DNA from: Toxorhynchites rutilus septentrionalis
Taxonomy: Eukaryota; Arthropoda; Insecta; Diptera; Culicidae
Assembly (NCBI RefSeq): GCF_029784135.1
Contig: NC_073746.1
Location: 166,648,825-166,712,824, forward strand
Direction: 5' to 3'
DNA length: 64,000 nt
The position numbers and the translations under genes were made by a program. Of this stretch, positions 47,326-59,325 are shown piece by piece; the stretch's first letter is position 1, and each line of letters opens with the position of its first letter. The notes under the pieces are model-generated. The model made no database searches. It was not told where the DNA came from and saw only the letters and a program-made list of their open reading frames with translations.

Positions 47326-48634
47326 AAGGGTGTGTCACATCAAATTGCATCACGGAAAAAACGCTGTAGAAATTCGCCCAGTAGACCGATCCTTTTGAAA
47401 ATTTTAGACAGTAAAATAAAAACTATTAAACAACTTTTGGCATTTTCTTTTTATTCATACTTCGAGCCCAAGCCCGTATGCTCGCACCTTCCTCTTTACC
47501 CCGTCCATAAGGTTCTGTACAACGTCAGGTTGTAGTTTTTTTTTTGAACAGAAATCCATTTTCTCTTGAAGTCCGCCTCCGATTTGACAATGTTTGGGTT
47601 CTTCCGGAGGGCCTGCTTCATAATCGCCCAATATTTCTCTATTGGGCGAAGCTCCGGCGCGTTGGGCGGGTTCATTTCCTTTGGCACGAAGGTGACCCCG
47701 TTGGCTTCGTACCACTCCAACACGTCCTTTGAATAGTGGCACGAAGCGATATCCGGCTAGAAGATGGTCGGGCCCTCGAGCTGTTTCAATAGTGGTAGTA
47801 AGCGCTTCTTTAGGCACTCCTTAAGGTAAACCTGCCCGTTTACCGTGCCGGTCATCACGAAGGGGGCGCTCCGCTTTCCGCAAGAGCAGATCGCTTGCCA
47901 CACCATGTACTTTTTGGCAAACTTGGATAGTTTCTGCTTGCGAATCTCCTCCGGAACGCTGAATTTGTCCTCTGCGGAGAAGAACAACATGCCCGGCAGC
48001 TGACAAAAGTCCGCTTTGACGTAGGTTTCGTCGTCCATTACCAGGCAATGCGGCTTCGTCAGCATTTCGGTGTACAGCTTCCGGGCTCGCGTCTTCCCCA
48101 CCATGTTTTGCCTTTCGTCGCGGTTAGGAGCCTTCTGAACCTTGTATGTACGCAGGCCCTCCCGCTGCTTGGTCCGCTGGACGAATGAACTTGACAAATT
48201 CAGCTTATTGGCGACATCCCGGACCGAACTTCTCGGATCACGTCTAAACTGCTTAACTACGAGCTTGTGATCTTTTTCACTGACGGAGCATCCATTTTTG
48301 CCGTTCTTCACCTTCCGGTCGATGGTTAGGTTCTCGAAGTATCGTTTTAGTACTCTGCTGACCATGAATTGGACGATTCCCAGCATCTTACCGATGTCCC
48401 GATGTGACAACTCCGGATTCTCGAAATGAGTGCACAGGATTAATTCACGACGCTCTTTTTCGTTCGACGACATTTTTCCAAATGTACGAAAAATTGACAG
48501 TGAAGCATGTCCAACGTGATCTATACACTCTTATCTGATTATGAGCGAAAGCTGAAGATATAATTCCTAAAAATTCCTAAAAATAATTTTCTACAGCGTT
48601 TTTTCCATGATGCAATTTGATGTGACACACCCTT
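47326..48634 (-). mobile_element. ITmD37E-type (DD37E) transposon, copy 2
   Basis: 1309 bp, ends AAGGGTGTGTCACATC / rc, TA at 47324-47325 and 48635-48636. Nearly the same as copies 1 and 3. Confidence 0.95.
47455..48473 (-). pseudogene. DD37E transposase, single nonsense (copy 2)
   Basis: Start MSSNEKERRELILCTHFENP. Both HTH regions and all three catalytic residues are present. The only clear lesion is TAG for Trp at about 47758-47760, just before the second catalytic Asp (relatives WPD, here stop-PD), splitting the frame into 238 and 75 codons that are in register. The C-terminus in the running frame ends LYRTLWTG (325 aa). In the -1 frame after the A-run it would give LQPDVVQNLMDGVKRKVRAY and 339 aa. 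Not functional without readthrough. Confidence 0.93.
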
Positions 48635-49108
48635 TATATAGTCGGTCAAATTCATTTTACAGATTTTCCTTCTCAGGATACCTAAAGATAATTTCTGTCG
48701 CGTGTAATAACACGTCATTTTCAGATCTCCGTTTCGTGGAGTGGTCGATAGTTCGCGTTTAAATAATCACATCACTTACCTCAGTGAATCCTGATTCTTA
48801 CCTCTTCCCACTAACAACTATCCCTTCCATGATACTAGCTAGGGAACCACGCTTTAGAGGCGACCCTTCTGGCCTTCGGGTGGCGAATATCATACTAACA
48901 TTCCTTCCCTTCCCCTGGTGACTGTAAGGATGTGGCCGGCGTCGTTATTGACCATTTAAAGCTCGAATCGCCGAAAATTGCACTACGAGAATGATTTGCT
49001 AGTCACAAGCGTCATTCTGTGTGTTCCTTGTGCAATTTGGTTGGTTCAGGTCAATCGCGGAGAGCAACTACGAATTGTACAGTCTACCCAAGCTCAAGCT
49101 CAAATTTG
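48635..49108 (+). other. LINE-3'-UTR-like segment
   Basis: GC-richer non-coding block with GATACTAGCTAGGGAACCAC, CTTCTGGCCTTCGGGTGGCG and GGATGTGGCCGGCGTCG. I associate it with mosquito non-LTR element 3' regions, from memory only. It ends in AAGCTCAAGCTCAA, which could be a short tail repeat. Confidence 0.3.
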
Positions 49109-49127
49109 AACAATTTCCTACATTTCA

Positions 49128-49285
49128 TCCTTTGACAATAATTTTGTCGGTATCATAGTTTTCAAGTTAGAAATTTTTGTAAAAAATTAAGAAACAAGTT
49201 TTGGCTTTTTTAACAACGTTTCACTACTATGTGAGATTGTGCTGCCAACTCCTAAGTTGTTGGCATGAAATTCGTCTATACCTAG
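49128..49285 (+). repeat. Y element, right part of a split copy
   Basis: TCCTTTGACAATAATTTTGT, GGTATCATAGTTTTCAAGTT, ACAACGTTTCACTACTATGTGAGAT and GTTGGCATGAAATTCGTC match 41920-42140, less an internal deletion of the AAAGTAGTTTAATTA...GCAAAGTTGC part. Confidence 0.8.
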
Positions 49286-51004
49286 TTTAAAAAAAAGTTT
49301 TATTTTTGAAATTCATCATATTTGGCTTTGTCAATAGAAACCCATTCCAACTCGGGACGTTGCAATTATGTGCGCTCATGTATTGACCCGAATCGCGATG
49401 AAATGTGAGCACAGCCCTCAACGGTTCACTGGACTGCATTTGTGCAGAGTTCAGCGCCTGATGCACTTTTCCCACGCATTGCGATTCTCATGTAGCACAG
49501 GTAACCGATGCCATTCGCTGCACAAATGTTGCATTGTGTGAGCAATGTGTTGAAAGCGAGTGTTAACCTGTGCCCCCGAGAGCGATACAAGTGTGGTAAT
49601 TATATGCAAATCGGCGAAATACTGTGCAAAATTGATCATTTCTGATCCAAATGAATTCAAATCACGAATTGATGATTTATGGAGCAAATTTACATTCGCG
49701 CTTCCTCATAAACAATTCTTGATTTGTCACCATTCATATGAACACGAATCATGAATAATCAATCAATACAGTATATGGATAGTCTTTAACTCTTTGATTA
49801 TTTCATTAACTGCATGTTTAACAGACTCACGAACTTCCTCAGCTAACCTACACTGCGTAATATCATCATCAGCAATGTATGCAATTATTTTCAAAACTGC
49901 TGAATATAAAAAAGAGGTTTACACCAGCGCTCACCAATACGAAATTCATAATTTGAAACTGACCGCCGGATATACAATGTTGCGGCAGTGCTTACCGAAG
50001 CTATTAATTATAAGCCGCATCATCGCGAAGCACAATTTTCTCATTAGTTTATTGAAAAAGGGAAACGAGTAAATGGGGGGCGAGTGCGAGAGAAGCTAAC
50101 CGGATTAATTATTTAAATTTTCATTTTCAAAGGATTAGCTCAAATATTGCTGCTCTGATAAGGCTAGAAAGGCTATGAAGCGGTCAATAGCGTTTTTAGA
50201 TTCATATTACTGATATTTCTATGTTGCCCATCCAGCAAATGAGGCGATGGCGTGAAGCATGCTCTTTCTCAGCGATTAGAACAATAAATTGAAAAATTAA
50301 ATTCCAATGTTTTTCTACTGTGAGATCAAATTTCACACTGACTAGCAGTACTATAACTCCTACGGAATGTAAAGGGAAACCAAAACGAAAATATTTACCC
50401 AGCGAAATTAAACCACCCATAACTTGCGATATATGGGCCGGGTTTTTATGCTTGAGCCGGCTGCAAAAGAAAAACTTAACGAGAGCCCACAGTCACACAT
50501 GTTTTCCCTCATTGCTGCTTTGTTGGGTCTCGTTAGAACGATTACCGGAGTTATTTTCGGATGGTTAGTGGAGCAATTACGTCCCTTCCTGGACGCAAGC
50601 AGGAATGGAATGCAGCGACCGTAGCCACGAAAGGCCACTGGCACTTTGCTGGTCCAGATGTTCTGAGTAGAACAGTCGGAATACTTCGCCAGAGCAGAGG
50701 TTATTGGTAAGAATAAACTAGGGCCCCATTATGTTGCGGACAGAAGAAATTGAGTTCCACCCACCTCTGCCGCAGGTGGATTTACGACACAGGTGTGGAT
50801 AGTTATTTATCTCGGTCGACATTAGGAACACCCTTAATGCTTTGCTGTGGCTTTGTGACTATCCAAAATAATTATAGCTAATCTAATTAAAATCCTTAGG
50901 GTCTGAGATGCCAGTGATGTTTCCATTTAAACACGATGTAATTGGACAACAACAATTGGAAAATTAATTCAAACCTCTAACATTCTGTTCTATTTTTGCT
51001 ACTA
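49286..51004. other. Unassigned stretch
   Basis: No gene recognised. Several 60-90-codon frames lack known motifs. Confidence 0.4.
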
Positions 51005-52304
51005 AAGGGTGTGTCACATCAAATTGCATCACGGAAAAAACGCTGTAGAAATTCGCCCAGTAGACCGATCCTTTTGAAAATTTTAGACAGTAAAATAAAA
51101 ACTATTAAACAACTTTTGGCATTTTCTTTTTATTCATACTTCGAGCCCAAGCCCGTATGCTCGCACCTTCCTCTTTACCCCGTCCATAAGGTTCTGTACA
51201 ACGTCAGCTTGTAGTTTTTTTTTTTAACAGAAATCCATTTTCTCTTGAAGTCCACCTCTGATTTGACAACTTTTGGGTTCTTCCGGAGGACTTGCTTCAT
51301 AATCGCCCAATATTTCTCTATTGGGCGAAGCACCGGCGCGTTGGGCGGGTTCATTTCCTTTGGCACGAAGGTGACCCCGTTGGCTTCGTACCACTCCAAC
51401 ACGTCCTCAGAATAGTGGCATGAAGCGAGATCCGGCCAGAAGATGGTCGGGCCCTCGTGCTGCTTCAATAGTGGTAGTAAGCGCTTCTGTAGGCACTCCT
51501 TAAGGTAAACCTGCCCGTTTACCGTGCCGGTCATCACGAAGGGGGCGCTCCGCTTTCCGCAAGAGCAGATCACTTGCCACACCATGTACTTTTTGGCAAA
51601 CTTGGATAGTTTCTGCTTGCGAATCTCCTCCGGAACGCTGAATTTGTCCTATGCGGAGAAGAACAACAGGCCCGGCAGCTGACGAAAGTCCGCTTTGACG
51701 TAGGTTCCGTCGTCCATTACCAGGCAATGCGGCTTCGTCAGCATTTCGGTGTACAGCTTCCGGGCTCGCGTCTTCCCCACCATGTTTTGCCTTTCGTCGC
51801 GGTTAGGAGCCTTCTGAACCTTGTATGTACGCAGGCCCTCCCGCTGCTTGGTCCGCTGGATGAATGAACTTGACAAATTCAGCTTATTGGCGACATCCCG
51901 GACCGAACTTCTCGGATCACGTCTAAACTTCTTAACTACGCGCTTGTGATCTTTTTCACTGACGGAGCATCCATTTTTGCCCTTCTTCACCTTCCGGTCG
52001 ATGGTTAGGTTCTCGAAGTATCGTTTTAGTACTCTGCTGACCGTGGATTGGACGATTCCCAGCATCTTACCGATGTCCCGATGTGACAACTCCGGATTCT
52101 CGAAATGAGTGCACAGGATTAATTCACGACGCTCTTTTTCGTTCGACGACATTTTTCCAAATTTACGAAAAATTGACAGTGAAGCATGACCAACGTGATC
52201 TATACACTCTTATCTGATTATAAGCGAAAGCTGAAGATATAATTCCTAAAAATTAAATTTCTACAGCGTTTTTTCCGTGATGCAATTTGATGTGACACAT
52301 TCTT
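51005..52304 (-). mobile_element. ITmD37E-type (DD37E) transposon, copy 3
   Basis: 1300 bp, left end AAGGGTGTGTCACATC. The right end has drifted (GACACATTCTT instead of GACACACCCTT). TA at 51003-51004 and 52305-52306. Confidence 0.95.
51134..52152 (-). pseudogene. DD37E transposase, single nonsense (copy 3)
   Basis: Start MSSNEKERRELI. TAG replaces Glu at about 51646-51648 (relatives LFFSAEDKF, here FSA-stop-DKF), leaving 167 and 136+ codons in register. Catalytic D (VMDDGTYV, with Gly for Glu next to it), D (WPDLASCHY) and E (LRPIEKYW) remain, with 37 residues between the last two. As in copies 1 and 2, the running frame ends LYRTLWTG, while the -1 frame after the A-run continues to LGLEV. 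Otherwise well preserved. Confidence 0.93.
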
Positions 52305-52306
52305 TA

Positions 52307-54399
52307 CCTACGATTTCAATTAAATGTTCAGCGACCCCTTGAAAGAAATCGTGGATGAATCACATAAAAGTTTTGAGGATATTTTTTTATTTCGAAAAAA
52401 TATGATCTACGGCGTAATAAGAGACCTTATTTAAGGCAGCATTCTAGTCCAGCAATTTGAAAAAAAAAATCCTTTATATTTCTGTAGTTTAGTCATTCAA
52501 GAATATAACCTACAAAGAACTTATCGAAAATCCCATTATTCACCGAGTTAGAGCCATTTTAGTGATGCGATATCTAGCCTGGTACGGCCATAACAAAGAA
52601 CTTTAAACGCGTTTTTCTCGAAACTAGTTTTCTCAAACTGGCGTACACGATATATCAAGTTCTACTGAACCGATTCATGTCGAATTCATATGAATACAAT
52701 CTGTTTGTATCTCTCTATCGCATGAACTTCTCAAAAATGATATTTTCAAACTTTACTATTTAAAAAAAAATCGGGAAACGTAAGAAAAAAACGTTTTAAA
52801 CCGCATTTTGTTTTTAAAACGGCCGCCATTTTATCAAAAAAGATGTTTTTGACTTGTCCGAGGTTGATGCGATAGCAGCATCTTTACTGAATTAGAATCT
52901 GTTCGATTTTTTCGTTTCAGATAACCAGAAGGGCCCCTCTCACTTCATCAGCTTGTAACCATTCTAGTTATGAATATATTTTCTACGTTCATTTTTTGTT
53001 TTTAATATTAAAAGATATATGAACAAATAATGATATATTGGCTCGCAAAAATACTCTTTGTTGCATTTTTACGGAGCTCGAAAAACCGTCCGAAATTCGT
53101 GTTTCTTCACTAGAATACCCCCTTAATTTAAAACCGTCTTCGACGTTCAAGAAGCAGCATCATAGTTTGATGAAGAATAGAAAATTTGCGCTTGATAGAG
53201 CACAGAGAAGCAAACTAAACAAGGATATTCCGGTTCAAATAATTTCCACCGAACGAATCGCGAAACGCATCTCATTTTTAGTAAATTATCGCGTTATCCG
53301 CGACTTTCGTTATTCACGGTGACTTTGCCAGACAATTTCCCGTATAATCGGGGTTCTAATGTAATCGTGGAATCCGAATACTCATATCAGCGATCGCTCA
53401 ACCACTTAAGAAACACAATGATATCGATGAATGCTGCTGCAAAATTTCGTTCAGCAGAAGCTTGTAGAAGATCTGAAGCCATGTATCAAAGAGAGTGTGA
53501 TTGCTGAGCTCGAACAGACTTTCAGGGAGATTTGAAGAAATGGTCGCCATTTGGGAGTCGACCATCAGGTAAAAACAAGGAACAAGCAACGAGAATGTTC
53601 AATGCACTGTCCATCCCGCAAACAATATACTTTCGAGATCAACAGCGAGCACTAATGTCAGATTCTGGATCTTGGTGCAAGCTAAAATGGTCCAGTTTAT
53701 ATTTCAGATGTTGCTAGCAGGGTTGTATGCATTCCTTCGATTCGACATATTCGTAATATTTTTATTTGAATTTTTTTCCAAACCATGTATAAAAAAATAT
53801 ACTTATTCAGATGCATCTAATTGCATTTAGGGAAACTCATCTATTTTCACAGACCTATTGCTAACTACGAGGTGGCCAGGCGGAAAACGGAATTGTTCCG
53901 GGTTTTCGAAGGGTATTTTTTCACTTCCATGTCTATCACCTATATGTCCTAATCGTGTTCAATCGCAGACAATAACTATCGGTCTACTGGATTTTTTTGC
54001 GTAGTGCTTCATGTGAATGAGCGTTTGTTGCTACTTTCCTCATAATTTGGTATATATTTTCCAGCTGGCAAAACGTCCGTTAAATGGAACGTTCGTTGTC
54101 AGCGCAGCAACATCATTTGTAGATAGTTATCAAAAAATGATTTAGTTGAAGAGCCGATAAATTATTCATTCATTAATTGTTTCTGGAATTCTTTTTTCTT
54201 TTCAAAATGTATTTGATTTCCCACAACGGATGATCGATACGGCTCAAATCCAGTGATTATACGAATAAAGAAGCCACTCCCGTAGGATGAGAGCGGTGTG
54301 CATCGGATTATTAGTTTGTTAAAAATAGTAACTATGTGATAGATCCAATTTAGATTGAAGGTTGAAGATTACTTTTTAAGATGTTAAAAAGTCACAGGA
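52307..54399. other. Unassigned stretch
   Basis: No gene recognised. 53440-53530 holds a short frame KLVEDLKPCIKESVIAELEQ that could be coding debris, but I cannot place it. Confidence 0.35.
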
Positions 54400-54930
54400 A
54401 GGTTGTGTCCGAGACACGACCGCATAGTTGACGTAGGATTCCGTTAGGCTATCTGTTGATATTGAATATGTTTGAAGAATTACATCGTTAAACTCTTTGA
54501 TAATGAATGACAGAGACATTAACTGTTAGGAAACACATTTCGGTGGGAACAAAAGCTCCCCCTACTTTCATGTATTTACAATGCCGATTTCCCCCAGGCA
54601 GCTTGGTTTTGATGTCTCTGTTAGGGATCTGCCGCATGTGTCGTCAATTTCGACCAATCAGAAGTGGGTATTTCCGTTAGGATAGGGGTTGACATGTTTC
54701 AATTGTTCGATAGTTAGTTTCATGACATATATTATTTTCTTCAATGCGAAAAATTGTTATAGATTGCCGAAATCGAATGACGCAAAAATTTCATCAATCC
54801 ATCATGAAATGACTGAGCAATAAGCGTTTGAAATTGGACAATTTTCACGGTGTGCTCGATATTCGATTTTCAATTTGTACCCCAATATGTTCCCGAAAGA
54901 CGTAATCCTACGTCAAAAACCGTCTTATCG
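54400..54930 (-). repeat. Composite repeat family Z, copy D
   Basis: On the minus strand it starts at the border GACGTAGGATTACGTC (54902-54917), carries one array unit (ACAGAGACATCAAAACCAAG...CACCGAAATGTGTTTCCT) and ends at TTGACGTAGGATT (rc side, 54427-54441) next to ACACGACCGCATAG. Opposed to copy B at 55396-56440. Confidence 0.7.
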
Positions 54931-55395
54931 ATGAACTATATCGCTCCTGTTCCAGAAACAGCCATGGAACTCCATCTGGTTGCCGCCTTCGCGGTTTACC
55001 GTTGGGACTAAACGTAGAACCAGAAGTTCCGAACCTGATATCCACCACACAAACTGTCTTCCAATCGACCCGAAGAGAATGTTCTCGTTCCAGAATTCCC
55101 TATTCTTATTAACACATGCCTTCGCAAATTACAGTCGTTTCGTCACATTCACCTTTTAATTGAGGGCTTTCTATGGACAACAGTAACTCTCGGATTAGGC
55201 CTATGTGCTACAGATCATCTGATGATGCCGGCTACTTAGGCAGTCAGTTTCGGAATATTTGTTTTGGAACTCTTTAGCAGTATTCGCCCAATTACTCGTT
55301 CATAATTGGAAGAGAAGATTCGTTTGCTTTCTCTATCGGTGAGATTTATTCAAGGTTTCCTCGAATTTTCAATACTCAAAATAAGTTTTCGAGAG
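54931..55395. other. Spacer between opposed Z copies
   Basis: No gene recognised; it would be the loop if copies D and B pair. Confidence 0.4.
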
Positions 55396-56440
55396 ACATT
55401 TTGACGTGGGACTACGTCTAACCGGAATATATGGGGGGTAAAATGAAAACCTAAACACTGAACATGCATGAAAAAATGAAAGATTTCGAATGCTTATAAC
55501 TCGAACATTTCTTACTGGATCGGAAAGATGTTTGCATCAATTGATAGGGAATATTTCTACGCTTCTATCGCAATTAATAAAATGTTATTTTACATCAGAT
55601 GAACAATTGAATAACTGTAAAAAGTTAAGCGTTATCAACACGCCCTAACTACCTCGTTTTGATTGGCTCGATTTACGGTTTTCCCAACACTGCCACCAAA
55701 ACCAAGCAGCCTTGAGGAAATGGGCATTGCAAATACATGAAAGTAGGGGGACTTTTGTTCTCACCGAAAAATGTTCCCTACCACATACTTCAAAAACGTT
55801 GGAGAAATCGGCATTTCAAACACAAGAAAGTAGGGGGAACTTTTGCTCTCACCGAAATGTGTTCCCTAACAGAGGTTTCAAAACCAAGGTGCCTGGAGGA
55901 AATCGGCATTGCAAATTCATGCAAGTTGCTGGTATTTTTGTTCCGACTGAAATGTGTTTCCCCAACACATACTTCCGAACCAAGGTGTCTGGGGAAATTG
56001 GCATTGCAAATTCATGCAGGTCGGGGGTATGTTTGTTCCGACTTAAATGTGTTTCCCCAACACAGACTTCAAAACCAAGATTTCTGGGGGAATTCGACTT
56101 TACAAATATATGCAAACTGCGAGTTCTTTTGTACGCGCTTGCCTTTGTGCAGACTAGAATAAATATGTTTCCCTAACACGTTCTTCTAAACATAGGAACC
56201 TGCGAAAATAGTGCCGACACTAGACGCGAATGAACTTTGAAGTTTCAGGCAAATTCGCGTTTTGAGAAGTACGTACACTTGACAGATGCAAACTTCAGAG
56301 GGAGATGCAAAATAAAATAATCGTTTGATAATTCTTCCGTTCACATATTTTGTCCTAGGCATCATACCAAACGTGAAAGGACTGTCATTAAATTTACTTG
56401 TAACGAAGAGTATCACATAGATATAACCCACCCATTTTTT
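55396..56440 (+). repeat. Composite repeat family Z, copy B
   Basis: Border GACGTGGGACTACGTC (55402-55417), then the array with units starting near 55681, 55772, 55861, 55960, 56053 and 56170, then the same tail as copy A (TACGTACACTTGA, GATGCAAACTTCAGAG, TTAAATTTACTTGTAACGAAG). A further border word TTGACGTAGGACTAC lies at 56544-56558. The 154-codon plus frame at 55712 is made of array units and is not a recognised gene. Confidence 0.75.
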
Positions 56441-56989
56441 CTTAATTTAATTTATGAATTTCGGCAGATTTTTTTTTTTTGCAAAACCTTGTACGGTTGT
56501 ACATATTACCCCGGATGAGGTAATGCTCAAAACACGACCATATTGTTGACGTAGGACTACAACATTATCTCATTCAATTCCCTTGTCTATCTTTCAAAAG
56601 GAAGTTCGAAAATTTTAAGATTATCTTCTAGAAACAATGTACACAGTGCGAAACAAAGAAGCTCCCAATCGCATGTACTCTCGTCAATCGATTGGCATTC
56701 GTTCCAATCCTAGACCGACTCCGATGCTAACTTGCTAACGATGCTGTTAACCTTAGCACAAGTCACAACTTTTCAAAAAATTCTAATTGAAATTGAAACG
56801 CAGTCAAAATGACTTGCTTGGGCAATCTACCGGCAATCTAAGCAATCTAAAAAATACCGTTGATTGCTCGCAAACCCAAACGCTAGTGAAAACTTTTTTA
56901 TACCCTACTCCGAAAGGAGCGCGAAGTAGGTATAAGGTCATATCGCATTGTTTCTGCGCATCAGTGCAAAGTTCGAGTTTTCGTTGTAC
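56441..56989. other. Unassigned stretch
   Basis: Includes the extra Z border word near 56545. No gene. Confidence 0.4.
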
Positions 56990-57215
56990 ATGTTCTGAGG
57001 ATGCATTCTGAAGCAAATACACTCAGTGATTTTTGTGATTTTTGAAGTAATGTAACTTCGTGTAAAAACAACGCATGGAGATGCGTTCATCATTTTAAAG
57101 GTTAAAGCTTTCAAGTTTTGGAATATTCTACGAACATATGTTGATCTGTAGTAATGTAGTGGAAAAAAATATCGGGAAGAAATAAAAAATCGATTTCTTT
57201 CTGTTTTTTTTAAAG
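56990..57215 (+). repeat. Repeat family X, copy 3
   Basis: AACTTCGTG.AAAAACAACGCATG, GTTCATCATTTTAAAG, GGAATATTCTACG, ATGTAGTGG, AAATCGATTTCTTTCTGTTTTTTT match 19080-19240. Confidence 0.65.
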
Positions 57216-58026
57216 ATTCGAAAATTCGCCGAGTTATAAGTCGTGATAAATAGGGATAACAAAATCATATCACTAAGGAGTATGAGCAGGGTTGCCACAT
57301 TTAATTCTGTAAAATATTCTGAAAAAATCTGTAAACCTGCGTAACAATCTATATCGAAAGTTAAGAGAAAAAAATGAAAATAAAGGTTTATGTTAACCTG
57401 GAACTTATTTTTCTTATTTATGGGTTGTTTATGTCGTGTCAATACAACAAAATAACTCATAGGAAAGTTTCATAGGAAAGTTTAACTTCAATTTTATTCT
57501 TGACGCTTCTTGAGCCGATACATAGTTTTGAGTTTTCCCTTTACACATAATTGTGGGAGTCAACCGATTTCCGAATTTTGTTTTCTTGGCATTGTAAAGC
57601 GGAAATATTCGCTCAACACACGCTGATGAATGTCATCGAAAAATATCTTACAAACAACCTTAGTAATGGATACCAAAATTTCTCATCACGCGTTTTGACA
57701 AGGGCTGCATTTTTTCCATCAATGTCACTGACAACTGACGAGGCATGTTAGTCACTTCCTACTAACAAAAATCTCGGTCAAATGGCTGACAGAGTACGAT
57801 GCAACAATTTGTCTGTTACTGAGCTTTGTCAATACGCTTTGACCGATCAAGTAGGCGGTAAAATTATCCATAATGAATTGATGATTGTCGCAGATTGCAT
57901 TTTATTTTCATCGAGCAAAGCTTCGATTTACATTCCGATTGTTGTTTCTTGTATTTACTGAAGTAAATACTATGTCGAACACGCGATAACGTGTGAGCGA
58001 ATGCAAACCATTTAGGCAATGGAATA
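57216..58026. other. Unassigned stretch
   Basis: No gene recognised. Confidence 0.4.
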
Positions 58027-58028
58027 TA

Positions 58029-59323
58029 CAGGGTTTTCCAACTTTAAATTCCGAAAGTAAATTGAAATAAAACACACTTAGAATTCGAATTTCGATGAAA
58101 CTTTTATTTCAAATTAAAGTTTGGTTTATGCCATTATGTGTGAAATACAACATCATTCAAATGTCCACCTAGGGCTTCCTCGCACACCTTGATACGGATC
58201 AGGTAATTTTCGATGACTTTTCGGCACATATGGGGCGGTATCTCGGTCATAACTTCACGAATGTTGTCTTTCAAATGTTCAAGAGTTTGCCGAGAGTTGG
58301 CATAGACACGGTCTTTCGCACAAAAAAAAGTCTAGCGGGTTCAAATCGCATGATCTGGACAGCCAATTGGCATCACCAAAACGCGAAATTATGCGTCCCT
58401 CAAATTTCGTTCGCAATATGGCCATGTTCGGTCGTGTTGTGTGGCACGTGGCGCCGTCCTGCTGAAACCACATGTCATCCGTATCCATATCTTCAATTTG
58501 TTGCAAAAAAAATCGGTTAACATGCGGCCATAGCGCTCACCATTCACAGTTATCGTCTCGCCGTCCTCATTTTCAAAGAAATACGGCCCGATGACTCCAC
58601 CAGACCATAATGCGCACCAAACAGTGGCTTTTGGCGGATGCAATGGCCTCTTAACAATCACGTGTGGATTTTCTGAGCCCCATATACGGAAATTTAGGGT
58701 GTTCACAAAGCCACCGAGCTCGAAATGTGCCTCATCGCAGAAGAAAATTTGATGCGAAAATTCAGCATTTTGCTGTTGTTGTTCGTTCACCCAATCGACG
58801 TATGCCCGACGCATTCCATGGTCACCACGCTCTAATTTTTGTACCAGTTGGACTTTATATGGATGTAGGTGCAAGTCCAAATGCAAAATTCGCCACAATG
58901 ATGTGTTTGACAAGCCCAATTGCTGAGCACGCCGTGGAATCGAAACATTCGGGTCATCCTCCACACTGGCAGCAACAGCAGCAATATTTTCAGCCGAACG
59001 CACATTATGATGCTGCACAGGTTTCACAATATCCGCTACGGATCCATTTTTTTCGAATTTACGCACTACATTAGCGATTGTGTGCTCTGTAGGCCGTCCA
59101 TGATGACCAAAATCCGTCCGTAATGCTCGAAAAACATTTGCCGGTTTTTCATCTTTTTCATAGTATAATTTAACAAAATTAACACGTTGTGCGATGCTAA
59201 AACGATCCATATTGTAAAATGGCAGACATTCAACTAACGATATGACGCATTGGTTGATAGCTATGTCAAACGGTTGTCAGCGCAGGGCTGTATACTTTCG
59301 GAAGCCCGAAATGCAAAACCCTG
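58029..59323 (-). mobile_element. DD41D mariner-like transposon
   Basis: 1295 bp with ends CAGGGTTTTCCA... and rc CAGGGTTTTGCATTTCGGG, sharing TCCGAAAGTA further in. TA at 58027-58028 and 59324-59325. Confidence 0.88.
58134..59210 (-). pseudogene. DD41D transposase, two frameshifts
   Basis: MDRFSIAQRVNFVKLYYEKD starts the DNA-binding part. Motifs: first Asp in FFCDEAHF, second in FQQDGATCH, third in CDLNPLDFFL. I count 41 residues between the last two, i.e. DD41D, as in the rosa-like lineage of IS630-Tc1-mariner elements. Frameshift 1 lies in an eight-T run (58505-58514) between MLTDFF and QQIEDMD. Frameshift 2, with a few bases lost, follows DFFLC near 58320; the true tail (KDRVYANSRQTLEHLKDNIR, VCEEALGGHLNDVVFHT) then runs in the third frame to TAA at 58134-58136. 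Both shifts lie at or next to eight-base homopolymer runs. Inactive. Confidence 0.9.
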
Positions 59324-59325
59324 TA

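Larger units (their letters stand above)
45428..49108. mobile_element. 3.7-kb insertion bounded by 19-bp direct repeats
   Basis: AACAATTTCCTACATTTCA occurs at 45409-45427 and 49109-49127, exactly where the Y element is split, and the flanks join into a normal Y sequence. This is what a target-site duplication by a LINE-type insertion would look like. The inserted DNA starts GGAGAGTCGGTCGGTCGGTC and ends CTCAAGCTCAAATTTG. 48700-49100 resembles a mosquito LINE 3' UTR, but I see no reverse transcriptase. DD37E copy 2 lies within it. No frame in 45428-47325 is recognisable. The nature of the insert is open. Confidence 0.5.

Noticed and set aside
50424..50624. Short frame with a hydrophobic segment (LIAALLGLVRTITGVIFGWL)
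   Set aside because: Looks like a membrane span but is isolated; no family or start context.
55712..56176. 154-codon frame over the Z array (and 5065-5520 minus)
   Set aside because: Unit lengths of 91-99 bp do not hold a frame; the frame is a by-product of repeated sequence.
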